In this document: positions 25,517-36,843 of the stretch, piece after piece
How positions within the stretch are numbered: position 1 is the stretch's first letter
How the letters are laid out: the number at the start of each line of letters is the position of its first letter
Assembly (NCBI RefSeq): GCF_004151105.1
Contig: NZ_PHRF01000095.1
Coordinates: forward strand, 1 to 64,000
DNA length: 64,000 bases
From: Streptomyces sp. L-9-10
GTDB lineage: Bacteria > Actinomycetota > Actinomycetes > Streptomycetales > Streptomycetaceae
Direction of reading: 5' to 3'
Position numbers and translations under genes: made by a program
The notes under the pieces: generated by a model
What the model saw: the letters and a program-made list of their open reading frames with translations, nothing else
What the model was told of the DNA's origin: nothing
The model's database searches: none

Positions 25517-26314
25517 ATGAACAACTCGACGGACACCCTGACGGATTCCCCGATGGCTTCCAGGACGGATCCCCCTCCCGGCTCCGTCACGGAGCCACCG
25601 ACGGCGGCCGAGAGCCGCCATGTGGTCATCGAACCGAGCATTCTCTACTTCGGGACCCCCGTCGTCCTGCTCACCACCGAGAACGACGACGGCTCGGTCA
25701 ATCTCGCCCCGATCTCATCGGCCTGGGCGCTCGGGCAGGTGGTGGTGCTGGGGCTCGGTGCCGACGGCCAGACCGCGCACAATCTCAGTGCCGGGCCCGG
25801 ACCCCGCCGCGAGCTGGTGATCAGCCTGCCCGCTCCGGATCAGTGGCCCGCCGTGGAACGGCTGGCCCCGCTCACCGGACGCGACCCCGTCCCGGCGAGC
25901 AAGCCACCCGCGTGCCGCTTCGAACCGGACAAATTCGGGGCGTCCGGCTTCACCCCCACGCCCTCCCACCTGGTCGGGCCGCCGCGCGTCGCCGAGTGCC
26001 CCCTCCAGCTGGAGGCGTACGCCGACCGGGTCCAGCCCGACGTCTCGGGACGCTTCCTGATCGTCGAGGCGGTGGTACGGAAGGTCCACGCGGCCCCGGA
26101 CATCGTCGTGCCCGGCACCGACCACATCGATCCCGCCGCGTGGAGTCCCCTCATCTACAACTTCCGCCACTACTTCGGCCTCGGTCCGGAACGCGGCCAT
26201 ACCTACCGGAGCGAAACCGCGGCGATGACGGCGGCGGCGGGAGGGTCCTGCCGCGCACGGCCGGGCGGTGCGTATGTACAGGGACAAGGGGGCACCACGC
26301 CGCGCCGCCGGTGA
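25517..26314 (+). CDS. Flavin-reductase-like split-barrel FMN protein
   Basis: A 265-residue protein. After a polar 35-residue N-terminus, the core (ILYFGTPVVLLTTENDDGSVNLAPISSAWALG) matches the flavin-reductase-like FMN-binding split barrel. Further strands are SGRFLIVEAVVRKVHAAPDIV and IDPAAWSPLIYNFRHYFGLG. It probably binds FMN and reduces a small molecule or supplies reduced flavin. The final 35 residues are basic and low-complexity. No partner oxygenase is adjacent. Confidence 0.82.
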   Translation: MNNSTDTLTDSPMASRTDPPPGSVTEPPTAAESRHVVIEPSILYFGTPVVLLTTENDDGSVNLAPISSAWALGQVVVLGLGADGQTAHNLSAGPGPRRELVISLPAPDQWPAVERLAPLTGRDPVPASKPPACRFEPDKFGASGFTPTPSHLVGPPRVAECPLQLEAYADRVQPDVSGRFLIVEAVVRKVHAAPDIVVPGTDHIDPAAWSPLIYNFRHYFGLGPERGHTYRSETAAMTAAAGGSCRARPGGAYVQGQGGTTPRRR

Positions 26315-26512
26315 GTGGCTCAATCCCGCTACTCATCCCACATTCGTCTGGTACCACCCGAGGGGCGGCGATCACAGCCCCGGTCCGGGCCCGGCCCGGT
26401 CCGGGCCCGGGTCCATGTCCACCGCCCTGTCCGGAGGAAACGGATTGTCCCGCTCCAGCCCCTGCGAGCAGGATGTCAGGCGGTACCAGCCGCCCTGACG
26501 AAAAGGTCCAGC
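26315..26512. other. Gap with GC-rich imperfect repeats
   Basis: It includes a CGGTCCGGGCCCGG direct and inverted repeat cluster at about 26382-26412 that could fold into an attenuator-like hairpin ahead of the methyltransferase-like gene. No gene is supported. Confidence 0.4.
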
Positions 26513-27229
26513 ATGTCCGTACCCGCACCCGGCGCCGCGACCGCGCCTCATCCCGATCCCGTCACCCTCGACCGCCGCGACGGACCCTACGGCGAGATCG
26601 TGCTGCGCCAACGCGGTGAACGGCTGGAAATCATCGCCAACGGCTGCTTCCTGATGGACACCTCGGACGGCCGCTCCGAGCGGCTGCTCATCGACGCGGC
26701 CCTGGCGGCGCTGCCCGGGGAGCGGCCCGAAGAGCGGGGCCGGCCGGCTGTTCTCGTCGGTGGTCTCGGGGTCGGGTTCTCGCTCGCCCACGCCGCCGCC
26801 GATCCCCGCTGGGGCCGGATCGTGGTCGTCGAGCGCGAGCGGGCCGTCATCGACTGGCACCGGGACGGGCCGCTCCGGCGGATCTCCGGGGCGGCGCTCG
26901 CCGATCCGCGCGTTGTGATCCTGCACACCGATCTGGTGGCGTATCTGCGGACAACCACGGACCGTTACGACGCCCTCTGCCTGGACATCGACAACGGGCC
27001 CGAGTGGACCGTCACCGAGGACAACGGGAACCTGTACTCGCCTGACGGACTGGCCGCCTGCCGGGCGCGGCTGAATCCGGGCGGTGTCCTCGCCGTATGG
27101 TCGGCGAATCCCTCTCCCGCCTTTGCCGAAGCGTTGGGGAATGCCGGATTCAGCGGGGTACGGGCGGAAGAGATCCAAGTTGCCCGAGGCGTACCCGACG
27201 TGGTCCATCTCGCTGTTCGCACTGCGTAG
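26513..27229 (+). CDS. Spermidine synthase-like methyltransferase-fold protein
   Basis: A 238-residue protein starting MSVPAPGAA. A short beta N-terminus (GPYGEIVLRQRGERLEIIANG) precedes a Rossmann fold: AVLVGGLGVGFSLAHAAA stands for the GxGxG nucleotide loop, IVVVERERAVIDWHR for the acidic strand, and YDALCLDIDNGPEW for the active-site loop. It resembles short spermidine-synthase-like proteins of actinobacteria. The Asp pattern of true aminopropyltransferases is only partly present, so its substrate is unknown. Confidence 0.82.
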   Translation: MSVPAPGAATAPHPDPVTLDRRDGPYGEIVLRQRGERLEIIANGCFLMDTSDGRSERLLIDAALAALPGERPEERGRPAVLVGGLGVGFSLAHAAADPRWGRIVVVERERAVIDWHRDGPLRRISGAALADPRVVILHTDLVAYLRTTTDRYDALCLDIDNGPEWTVTEDNGNLYSPDGLAACRARLNPGGVLAVWSANPSPAFAEALGNAGFSGVRAEEIQVARGVPDVVHLAVRTA

Positions 27230-27270
27230 CCGGAAGGCTCCCGCTGCCTCTACGCTGCTCCACACACACG

Positions 27271-27293
27271 GATCTGCATACTTCATGCAGATC
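27271..27293. promoter_or_regulatory. Perfect inverted repeat upstream of the response regulator gene
   Basis: GATCTGCAT and ATGCAGATC arms (9 bases each) flank a 5-base loop, 40 bases upstream of the response regulator ATG. It partly overlaps an 11-bp direct repeat GATCGCGGAAC (27290-27300 and 27304-27314, spaced by 14 bases). These are likely operators or a leader hairpin. Confidence 0.6.
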
Positions 27294-27333
27294 GCGGAAC
27301 AAGGATCGCGGAACGCGTACCAGGGGCGGGGCG

Positions 27334-28067
27334 ATGGAGCAGACACACACCAGCCACAACGGAGTCGCGGCGACGCCCGGCGCCCAGCGCCGGGTCCTGG
27401 TGGTCGAGGACGATGCCACGATCGTCGACGCCATCGCCGCACGGCTGCGGGCCGAGGGTTTTCTGGTGCAGACGGCGCTGGACGGACCGGCGGCCGTGGA
27501 CGCGGCCGAGGCCTGGCAGCCGGACCTGATGGTCCTCGACGTCATGCTGCCGGGCTTCGACGGCCTGGAGGTCTGCCGTCGCGTCCAGGCGCAGCGCCCG
27601 GTGCCGGTGCTGATGCTGACGGCGCGCGACGACGAGACCGACATGCTGGTCGGCCTCGGGGTCGGCGCCGACGACTACATGACCAAGCCGTTCTCGATGC
27701 GCGAGCTGGCCGCGCGGGTGCATGTGCTGCTGCGCCGGGTGGAGCGGGCCGCGCTCGCCGCGGTGACCCCGCGAAGCGGCATCCTGCGGCTCGGCGAGCT
27801 GGAGATCGACCACGCGCAGCGCCGGGTCCGGGTGCGCGGTGACGACGTCCATCTGACGCCCACCGAGTTCGATCTGCTGGTCTGCCTGGCGAACACACCG
27901 CGCGCGGTGCTCTCCCGGGAGCAGCTGCTCGCCGAGGTGTGGGACTGGGCGGACGCCTCGGGGACCCGTACGGTCGACAGCCACATCAAGGCGCTGCGCC
28001 GGAAGATCGGCGCCGAGCGTATCCGTACCGTCCATGGTGTCGGCTACGCGCTGGAGACCCCGGCGCC

Positions 28068-28071
<4 letters not shown>
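27334..28071 (+). CDS. OmpR/PhoB-family response regulator
   Basis: A 245-residue regulator starting MEQTHTSHNG with GGGGCG upstream. The receiver domain has acidic VVEDDAT, phospho-acceptor D69 (MVLDVMLPG), the conserved Thr in MLTARDD and Lys in MTKPFS. A C-terminal winged helix (LTPTEFDLLVCLANTPRAVL, then TRTVDSHIKALRRKIG) binds DNA. Its GTGA overlap with the kinase gene shows a coupled two-component operon. Confidence 0.96.
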
Positions 28072-29492
<1,421 letters not shown>

Positions 29493-29761
29493 CGTAGAGT
29501 TCGAAGCGAAAGCGCACGATCTCCGGGCACGGAGTCGGGGACGGGCGAGCAACAGGCCGTGAACCGGCCGTTCCCGGAGCGTCACGCGTTCCTGGCACAA
29601 CGGAACCTGGCTTGTTTCCCGCCATTTATTACGCTGAAACTCGCCGTCCGATGTGACTTGCACGACGATGGCACGCCCGGCCTGCACCTCCTGGCCTGGT
29701 AGGCGTAGCCTTGATTCCCGCTGTCCATCACCTTGTGAAGCGGAAGAGGGCGGTTCACGCC
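29493..29761. other. kgd upstream region
   Basis: 269 bases without a gene before kgd. It contains AT-richer sequence near 29610-29660 that may hold the promoter. GAAGAGGG, 11 bases before the chosen GTG, is the likely ribosome site. Confidence 0.4.
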
Positions 29762-32700
29762 GTGTCGTCTCAGTCCCCCAGTAACGCGAGCATCTCGACC
29801 GACGAAGACGGGCCGGGCAAGAACCCTGCCGCGGCCTTCGGTGCCAATGAGTGGCTTGTCGACGAGATCTACCAGCAGTACCTCCAGGATCCGAATTCGG
29901 TTGACCGTGCCTGGTGGGACTTCTTCGCCGACTACAAGCCGGGCACTCCCGGTACGGCGGACAGGTCCGATGAGGCCGCGGCGACCGCAGCCGCGGGGGC
30001 TGCGGTGCCCACGACCCAGGCGACCGCCCCAGTGACCCCGGCGCCCGCCCCGGCGAAGGCCGCGGCTCCCGCGCAGACGCAGGCTCCGGCGCGGCCGGCG
30101 GCCCCGGCCGCGGCTCCCGCCGCGCCGGCGAAGCCCGCCGCCGCCGCCCCGGCGCCCGCGAAGCCCGCGGCTCCCGCGCAGCCCCCGGCGGCCGCCGCCC
30201 CGGTGAAGGCCAGGCCCGCCGCGACCGGCGGCGAGGCCACCACGGCTCCCGAGGGCCCGGAGTACGTGACGCTGCGTGGCCCGTCCGCCGCCGTCGCGAA
30301 GAACATGAACGCCTCGCTGGAGCTGCCCACGGCCACGTCCGTGCGCGCGGTCCCGGTGAAGCTCCTCTTCGACAACCGCATCGTCATCAACAACCACCTG
30401 AAGCGCGCGCGTGGCGGCAAGATCTCCTTCACGCACCTCATCGGGTACGCGATGGTGCAGGCCATCAAGGCCATGCCGTCGATGAACCACTCCTTCGCGG
30501 AGCGGGACGGCAAGCCGACCCTGGTCAAGCCGGAGCACATCAACTTCGGTCTGGCCATCGACCTGGTGAAGCCGAACGGCGACCGCCAGCTGGTCGTCGC
30601 CGGCATCAAGAAGGCCGAGACGCTCAACTTCTTCGAGTTCTGGCAGGCGTACGAGGACATCGTCCGCCGCGCCCGCAACAACAAGCTGACGATGGACGAC
30701 TTCACGGGCGTCACCGTCTCGCTGACCAACCCCGGCGGCCTCGGCACGGTCCACTCCGTACCGCGGCTGATGCCCGGTCAGTCGGTCATCATGGGCGTCG
30801 GATCCATGGACTACCCGGCCGAGTTCCAGGGCACGTCGCAGGACACCCTGAACAAGCTGGGCATCTCCAAGGTCATGACCCTGACCTCGACGTACGACCA
30901 CCGCGTCATCCAGGGCGCCGCGTCCGGCGAGTTCCTGCGGATCGTCAGCCAACTGCTGCTCGGCGAGAACGAGTTCTACGACGAGATCTTCCAGGCGCTG
31001 CGCATCCCGTACGAGCCGGTGCGCTGGCTCAAGGACATCGACGCCTCGCACGACGAGGACGTCACCAAGCCCGCGCGGGTCTTCGAGCTGATCCACTCCT
31101 ACCGGGTCCGCGGCCATGTCATGGCCGACACCGACCCGTTGGACTACCTCCAGCGCAAGCACCCCGACCTGGACATCACCGAGCACGGGCTCACGCTGTG
31201 GGACCTGGAGCGGGAGTTCGCGGTCGGCGGCTTCGCCGGCAAGTCCATGATGAAGCTGCGCGACATCCTGGGCGTGCTGCGCGAGTCGTACTGCCGCACC
31301 ACCGGCATCGAGTTCATGCACATCCAGGACCCGAAGCAGCGCAAGTGGCTCCAGGACCGGGTGGAGCGCCCGCGCGCCAAGCCCGAGCGCGAGGAGCAGC
31401 TGCGGATCCTGCGCAGGCTCAACGCGGCCGAGGCGTTCGAGACCTTCCTCCAGACGAAGTACGTCGGCCAGAAGCGCTTCTCGCTGGAGGGCGGCGAGTC
31501 CGTCATCCCGCTGCTCGACGCGGTCATCGACTCCGCCGCCGAGTCGCGGCTGGACGAGGTCGTCATCGGCATGGCCCACCGCGGCCGGCTGAACGTCCTC
31601 GCCAACATCGTGGGCAAGTCGTACGCGCAGATCTTCCGGGAGTTCGAGGGCAACCTCGACCCGAAGTCGATGCACGGCTCCGGCGACGTGAAGTACCACC
31701 TGGGCGCCGAGGGCACCTTCACCGGTCTGGACGGCGAGCAGATCAAGGTCTCGCTGACCGCCAACCCCTCGCACCTGGAGGCGGTGGACCCGGTCCTGGA
31801 GGGCGTCGTCCGCGCCAAGCAGGACATCATCAACAAGGGCGGTACGGACTTCACGGTCCTGCCGCTCGCGCTGCACGGCGACGCGGCCTTCGCGGGCCAG
31901 GGTGTGGTCGCCGAGACGCTCAACATGTCGCAGCTGCGCGGCTACCGCACCGGCGGCACGGTCCACATCGTGATCAACAACCAGGTCGGCTTCACCGCCG
32001 CCCCCGAGGCGTCGCGCTCCTCCATGTACGCGACCGACGTGGCCCGCATGATCGAGGCGCCGATCATCCATGTGAACGGTGACGACCCGGAGGCCGTGGT
32101 CCGCGTCGGACGGCTCGCCTTCGAGTTCCGCCAGACGTTCAACAAGGACGTCGTGATCGACCTCATCTGCTACCGCCGCCGCGGTCACAACGAGGGCGAC
32201 AACCCGCAGTTCACCAACCCGCAGATGGTCCGGCTGATCGACAAGAAGCGCTCGGTGCGCAAGCTCTACACCGAGTCGCTGATCGGCCGCGGCGACATCA
32301 CGCTGGAAGAGGCGGAGCAGGCGCTCCAGGACTTCCAGGGCCAGCTGGAGAAGGTCTTCGCGGAGGTCCGCGAGGCCACCTCGCACCCGGGCACGGCCCA
32401 GGTGCCGGACGCCCAGGCGGAGTTCCCGGTGGCCGTCACCACCGCGGTCTCCCAGGAGGTCGTCAAGCGGATCGCCGAGTCGCAGGTCAACATCCCCGAC
32501 ACGGTCACCGTGCACCCGCGCCTGATGCCGCAGATGCAGCGCCGTGCGGCCTCGGTGGAGGACGGCACGATCGACTGGGGCATGGGCGAGACCCTCGCCA
32601 TCGGCTCGCTGCTGATGGAGGGCACGCCGGTGCGGCTCTCCGGTCAGGACACCCGCCGCGGTACGTTCGGCCAGCGCCACGCGGTCCTGGTCGACCAGGG

Positions 32701-33619
32701 CACGGGCGAGGACTACACCCCGCTCCAGTACCTCACCGACGAGCAGGCCCGCTACAACGTCTACGACTCGCTGCTCAGCGAGTACGCGGCGATGGGCTTC
32801 GAGTACGGCTACTCCCTGGCCAGGCCGGACGCGCTGGTCATGTGGGAGGCCCAGTTCGGTGACTTCGTCAACGGCGCGCAGACGGTCGTGGACGAGTTCA
32901 TCTCGTCGGCCGAGCAGAAGTGGGGCCAGACCTCCGGCGTCACGCTGCTGCTGCCGCACGGCTACGAGGGCCAGGGCCCGGACCACTCGTCCGCGCGCCC
33001 GGAGCGCTTCCTCCAGATGTGCGCGCAGAACAACATGACGGTCGCCATGCCGACCCTGCCGTCGAACTACTTCCACCTGCTGCGCTGGCAGGTCCACAAC
33101 CCGCACCACAAGCCGCTCGTCGTCTTCACCCCGAAGTCGATGCTGCGTCTGAAGGCCGCGGCGTCCAAGGCGGAGGAGTTCACCACCGGCGGCTTCCGCC
33201 CGGTGATCGGCGACGCGAGCGTGGACCCGAACGCCGTGCGCAAGGTCGTCTTCACCGCGGGCAAGGTCTACTACGACCTCGACGCCGAGCGGCAGAAGCG
33301 CGGCGTGACGGACACCGCGATCCTGCGCCTGGAGCGCCTGTACCCGCTGCCGGGTGCGGAACTCCAGGCCGAGATCGCCAAGTTCCCGAACGCCGAGAAG
33401 TACCTGTGGGCCCAGGAGGAGCCGGCGAACCAGGGTGCCTGGCCGTTCATCGCGCTCAACCTGATCGACCACCTCGACCTGGCGGTCGGCGCGGATGTGC
33501 CGCACGGCGAGCGGCTGCGCCGTATCTCGCGTCCGCACTCCTCGTCCCCGGCGGTCGGCTCGGCCAAGCGCCACCAGGCCGAGCAGCAGCAGCTGGTCAA
33601 CGAGGTCTTCGACGCCTGA
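29762..33619 (+). CDS. kgd: Multifunctional 2-oxoglutarate dehydrogenase/decarboxylase (KGD)
   Basis: A 1285-residue actinobacterial KGD, from GTG 29762. A short N-terminal helix (NEWLVDEIYQQYLQDPNSVD) precedes an Ala/Pro-rich linker (residues 80-160). The E2-like succinyltransferase domain has catalytic His380 (TSTYDHRVIQG). The thiamine-diphosphate E1 domain carries GMAHRGRLNVLANI, GDAAFAGQG and INNQVGFT, plus VVIDLICYRRRGHNEGDNP. The C-terminal transketolase-type pyrimidine domain (FGQRHAVLVDQGTGEDY) follows. It decarboxylates 2-oxoglutarate and transfers succinyl groups in the TCA cycle, working with E3 encoded elsewhere. In actinobacteria FHA proteins of the GarA type regulate it. Confidence 0.97.
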   Translation: MSSQSPSNASISTDEDGPGKNPAAAFGANEWLVDEIYQQYLQDPNSVDRAWWDFFADYKPGTPGTADRSDEAAATAAAGAAVPTTQATAPVTPAPAPAKAAAPAQTQAPARPAAPAAAPAAPAKPAAAAPAPAKPAAPAQPPAAAAPVKARPAATGGEATTAPEGPEYVTLRGPSAAVAKNMNASLELPTATSVRAVPVKLLFDNRIVINNHLKRARGGKISFTHLIGYAMVQAIKAMPSMNHSFAERDGKPTLVKPEHINFGLAIDLVKPNGDRQLVVAGIKKAETLNFFEFWQAYEDIVRRARNNKLTMDDFTGVTVSLTNPGGLGTVHSVPRLMPGQSVIMGVGSMDYPAEFQGTSQDTLNKLGISKVMTLTSTYDHRVIQGAASGEFLRIVSQLLLGENEFYDEIFQALRIPYEPVRWLKDIDASHDEDVTKPARVFELIHSYRVRGHVMADTDPLDYLQRKHPDLDITEHGLTLWDLEREFAVGGFAGKSMMKLRDILGVLRESYCRTTGIEFMHIQDPKQRKWLQDRVERPRAKPEREEQLRILRRLNAAEAFETFLQTKYVGQKRFSLEGGESVIPLLDAVIDSAAESRLDEVVIGMAHRGRLNVLANIVGKSYAQIFREFEGNLDPKSMHGSGDVKYHLGAEGTFTGLDGEQIKVSLTANPSHLEAVDPVLEGVVRAKQDIINKGGTDFTVLPLALHGDAAFAGQGVVAETLNMSQLRGYRTGGTVHIVINNQVGFTAAPEASRSSMYATDVARMIEAPIIHVNGDDPEAVVRVGRLAFEFRQTFNKDVVIDLICYRRRGHNEGDNPQFTNPQMVRLIDKKRSVRKLYTESLIGRGDITLEEAEQALQDFQGQLEKVFAEVREATSHPGTAQVPDAQAEFPVAVTTAVSQEVVKRIAESQVNIPDTVTVHPRLMPQMQRRAASVEDGTIDWGMGETLAIGSLLMEGTPVRLSGQDTRRGTFGQRHAVLVDQGTGEDYTPLQYLTDEQARYNVYDSLLSEYAAMGFEYGYSLARPDALVMWEAQFGDFVNGAQTVVDEFISSAEQKWGQTSGVTLLLPHGYEGQGPDHSSARPERFLQMCAQNNMTVAMPTLPSNYFHLLRWQVHNPHHKPLVVFTPKSMLRLKAAASKAEEFTTGGFRPVIGDASVDPNAVRKVVFTAGKVYYDLDAERQKRGVTDTAILRLERLYPLPGAELQAEIAKFPNAEKYLWAQEEPANQGAWPFIALNLIDHLDLAVGADVPHGERLRRISRPHSSSPAVGSAKRHQAEQQQLVNEVFDA

Positions 33620-33636
33620 CGGACCCGCCGTACGTA

Positions 33637-33685
33637 CCGGAGGGCCCGGCCCCGCGATCTCCGCGGGGCCGGGCCCTCCGGCTTT
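33637..33685 (+). terminator. Strong terminator of kgd
   Basis: A perfect 20-bp stem (33637-33656 with 33662-33681, starting CCGGAGGGCCCGG) with a 5-base loop is followed by CTTT. It begins 18 bases after the kgd stop and faces the convergent fxsT gene. Confidence 0.92.
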
Positions 33686-33693
33686 CCCGGCCC

Positions 33694-33748
33694 TTCCGGA
33701 CGCCGAGTTCCGGACGCCGAGTTCCGGACGCCGGGTTCCGGGCGTCAG
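33694..33748. repeat. 14-bp tandem repeat ending on the fxsT stop codon
   Basis: Three near-perfect TTCCGGACGCCGAG units and a fourth partial unit lie between kgd and fxsT. The last unit includes the fxsT stop codon (33745-33747). Confidence 0.85.
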
Positions 33749-36700
33749 ACGATCGGCGGCTCGAAGTCCCAGTAGGGGCGGTTGCGGGACCGGGCCGCGA
33801 CGGTGTGGACATGCTGCGCGCCCAGCGTCGCCGCCAGGTCGTCCAGCGCCTCCCCCTCGACCTTCTCGGCGCGCCGCCCCTCGCGCAGGGCCCGCAGGTC
33901 CGCGGCGTGCGCGATCCGGGCCGAGAGTGTCAGCGGATGGGTCCTGCCGAGCGTTTCCGTGGCGCGGGTGATGGTGTCGGCGGTCAGCGTGGCCGCGCCC
34001 TCCTGGTCGCCCACGAGATTGCGCAGCGCCGAGGCGTTGATGGCGGACCCCAGTGTCCAGGGATGCCGCTCGCCGACGGCCCGGGTCATATCGGCGAGGG
34101 CGTCCTCGATCATCGCGTGCGCCTGCTCCCGCTCCCCCACATTGCGCAGGATCAGTGCGTGGTTGGCGCGGGCACCCGCGACGAACGGATGGCCTTCCCC
34201 GAGCATCGCCAGATAGCCGTGGACGACCTTGTCGCTTATGTCCCTGGCCTGGTCGATGTCGCCGTGCTCGCGGGCGAAACAGCTCTGGCCGGCGGCGAAC
34301 ATCATGGTGAGCGGGTCGTGTTCGCCGAGGACCCGCTCGCAGTTCTCCAGGACCTGGGTGAACAGCACGGCCGCCTTGCCGCGGTCACCCGAGCGGTACA
34401 GACACAGCGCGAGGTTGTGCTCGGCGCGCAGCGTCTGGGGGTTGTCCCGGCCCAGCACCATGCGGTGGACGCGCACGCTCTGCGACTGGAGCGATTCGGC
34501 CTCGTTGTACCGGCCGAGCAGCCGCAGGTCGGTGGCGTAGTTGATCTCGGAGAAGAGGGTCCAGTTGTGCCGCAGGCGCAGTGTCTGCCGACGGGCCTCC
34601 AGCGTGCGCCGGTTGAGGTCGAGGGACTCCTCGTACCGGCCGAGCAGCCGTAGCGAGACGGCCAGGTTGTTCTGGGCGTTGAGGGTGCGGGAGTCCTGTT
34701 CGCCCAGCAACTCGCGGTAGCAGACCAGGATCCAGGAGGAGACCTCCAGGGCCTCCTCGTACCGGCCGAGGCCGCGCAGATCGGCGGCGAGCCCTCCGGA
34801 GGCCCGCAGATGCTCCAGGTCCTTCGGGCCGCGCTCGGCGCGCAGATGGTCGACGGCGGCGCGCTCGATGGCTTCGGTGCCCGCGTAGTCGCCGACCGCG
34901 CGCATCAGGTTGGCGTAGTGGTAGCTGACGTCCCAGATCCTCGGGTGCGTCTCGCCGAGGAGCCGCCGCCAGGCCGCCAGCGCGCGCCGGCCGAGGTTGA
35001 TGCCCGCGCGGTACTCCCCGGAGAGATACATGTAGCGCAGGCAGTTGAGGACCAGGGTGTGCATCGCCGGGTCGGTGCTCTTCAGGACATCGGCCCACTT
35101 GAGATGCGGGGTGATCTCCGCGTACCGGGGCCACAGCCGGGTGTCGGTCGGCCTGCCCGGGTCGGCGGCCACCAGCGCCCGGCGCACCACCTCGATGAAG
35201 TCCTTGTGGTCCTGCTCGGGCATGTCCTGGTGGACGATCTGGTGGACCATGCGGTGCATGTAGAGGGTGTCGCCCGCCACGCCGGAGAGACCGGCGTCGT
35301 GCACCGAGTCGTGGACCTCGCGCTCGCCGACCCCGGCGGCCCGTACGACGGCGTACTGCCGCAGCTTGTTGATCGCCCGCGCCCAGCGCACCGGATCGTC
35401 GACCAGCCCGCGCAGCTTCTCCGGGAGTGTGTCCACGGGCAGGTCGCGCACCAGCCGTACGGGGATGGCGCCCGGCGCGAAGAAGGTGCACAGCCGGAGC
35501 AGGTCGACGGATTCGGGGACCGTCTCGCGGAGCTTGTTGAGCAGTATCGACCAGCCGGTCTGGAAGGCGAGCGGGAAGTCGGCGGAGACCCGTACGACAT
35601 CCTGGTCGATGCCGTCCTCCAGCAGCTCGATGTACTCGTCGACCGACATGTCCGAGTCGTTGAGCCAGCCCGCGGTCTGGTCGAGCAGCAGCGGCAGGTC
35701 TTCGAGGACCTCCGCGAGCTGCCCGGCCTCCACGTGGGTCAGGCGCGGGGCGCGGCGGCGGATGAACGCGACCGACTCGTCGCGCTCGTAGACGGGCACC
35801 TCCATCAGGGCGCTGTTGTGCTCGTCCCACTCCGGGTTGCGCGCCGTGATCAGCACATGGCCGGGGCCGGTCGGCACCAGGTCCCAGATCTGGTCGGGTT
35901 CGTCCGCCCCGTCCAGGACCAGCAGCCAGCGCCGGTACGGATCGCCGCGGCGCAGCGCGTCCCGGGCGGCACGCAGCCGCTCGCCGTACTCCACACCGGT
36001 GGACAGGCCGAGCGCCGGGGCGAGTTCGGCGAGCCGCTGCCGGCAGGTGACCCGCTTGTCCGCGGCGACCCACCACACCACGTCGTACTCGGCGCCGAAG
36101 CGGTACACGTACTCGGCGGCCAGCTGGGTCTTGCCGACGCCCGACATGCCGTGCAGGGTCACCACACCGGCGCCTCCGTCGGCTTCCTGGAGCGCCTGGT
36201 ACGCGTTGTTGAGCAGCGTCTCGCGGCCGGTGAAGCGGGTGTTGCGGCGTGGGACCCCGCCCCACACGTCGGGGGTGTCGGCGGGATAGCGCGGGCCGGA
36301 CAGCGCGTCGCCGAGATCGGGCAGCGGGTCGGTGGGCAGTCCGAGGCGGGCGAGGACGCGCCGCTCGGCCTCCGACGCGCCGACGGTGGTCAGATCGGCG
36401 GCGGCGAAGACGGCGGTGGCGCCGGGCAGCGCCGAGGTGGTGACCGTGACGGCGGCGAACCGGTCGGGCTGGGCCGCGACCACCTGGCGCAGGGCGCGGT
36501 TCCACTCGTCGTGGCTGCGCGGGCCGAGCTGGAAGTACCAGTCGCTGAGGACGACGAGAATGGGTCCTGGCGCCAGCAGCAGATCCTCAAGACCCTCCTC
36601 CAGCGATGTCTCCACCGGCGGGTCCCACCGCTGGTAGACGACCGAGAGGCCGCGGCGCTGGAGCCGGTCCCCGATCCAGGCCGCCCAGGCCCGGTTGAAA

Positions 36701-36765
36701 CCGGCGAAACTGATGGTGACAGCCTGCGTCCCGGTTGCTCCAACTGGCTTACGCGCTCCGGGCAT
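33745..36765 (-). CDS. fxsT: FxSxx-COOH system TIR-like/NB-ARC/TPR protein (FxsT)
   Basis: About 1006 residues from ATG MPGARKPVG, chosen because GGGAG lies 8 bases upstream; starts at 36789 or 36804 would add 8-13 residues. Residues 10-130 form a TIR-like domain (VTISFAGFNRAWAAWIGDRL, VVYQRWDPP, LVVLSDWYF). An NB-ARC-type STAND NTPase follows, with Walker A GMSGVGKTQ and LLVLDGADE as Walker B. The C-terminal 430 residues are tetratricopeptide repeats (LGRYEEALEVS, LLGRYEESLDLN and similar). STAND proteins assemble on ligand binding and trigger an effector. It is the last gene of the conflict/FxSxx block, separated from the HEXXH gene by under 80 bases. Confidence 0.92.
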   Translation of the reverse strand: MPGARKPVGATGTQAVTISFAGFNRAWAAWIGDRLQRRGLSVVYQRWDPPVETSLEEGLEDLLLAPGPILVVLSDWYFQLGPRSHDEWNRALRQVVAAQPDRFAAVTVTTSALPGATAVFAAADLTTVGASEAERRVLARLGLPTDPLPDLGDALSGPRYPADTPDVWGGVPRRNTRFTGRETLLNNAYQALQEADGGAGVVTLHGMSGVGKTQLAAEYVYRFGAEYDVVWWVAADKRVTCRQRLAELAPALGLSTGVEYGERLRAARDALRRGDPYRRWLLVLDGADEPDQIWDLVPTGPGHVLITARNPEWDEHNSALMEVPVYERDESVAFIRRRAPRLTHVEAGQLAEVLEDLPLLLDQTAGWLNDSDMSVDEYIELLEDGIDQDVVRVSADFPLAFQTGWSILLNKLRETVPESVDLLRLCTFFAPGAIPVRLVRDLPVDTLPEKLRGLVDDPVRWARAINKLRQYAVVRAAGVGEREVHDSVHDAGLSGVAGDTLYMHRMVHQIVHQDMPEQDHKDFIEVVRRALVAADPGRPTDTRLWPRYAEITPHLKWADVLKSTDPAMHTLVLNCLRYMYLSGEYRAGINLGRRALAAWRRLLGETHPRIWDVSYHYANLMRAVGDYAGTEAIERAAVDHLRAERGPKDLEHLRASGGLAADLRGLGRYEEALEVSSWILVCYRELLGEQDSRTLNAQNNLAVSLRLLGRYEESLDLNRRTLEARRQTLRLRHNWTLFSEINYATDLRLLGRYNEAESLQSQSVRVHRMVLGRDNPQTLRAEHNLALCLYRSGDRGKAAVLFTQVLENCERVLGEHDPLTMMFAAGQSCFAREHGDIDQARDISDKVVHGYLAMLGEGHPFVAGARANHALILRNVGEREQAHAMIEDALADMTRAVGERHPWTLGSAINASALRNLVGDQEGAATLTADTITRATETLGRTHPLTLSARIAHAADLRALREGRRAEKVEGEALDDLAATLGAQHVHTVAARSRNRPYWDFEPPIV

Positions 36766-36843
36766 TCGACCGTCTCCCTGCTTCGTCATACGCCCTTTTA
36801 ACATACCCCTGGGGCCCTGGAATCCATCCGGGTGCGCGCCGTA

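Noticed and set aside
29582..33574. A 1330-codon open frame antisense to kgd
   Set aside because: It mirrors the kgd reading frame, a normal side effect of extreme third-position GC. Its translation is an Arg/Val/Leu-rich sequence without domains.
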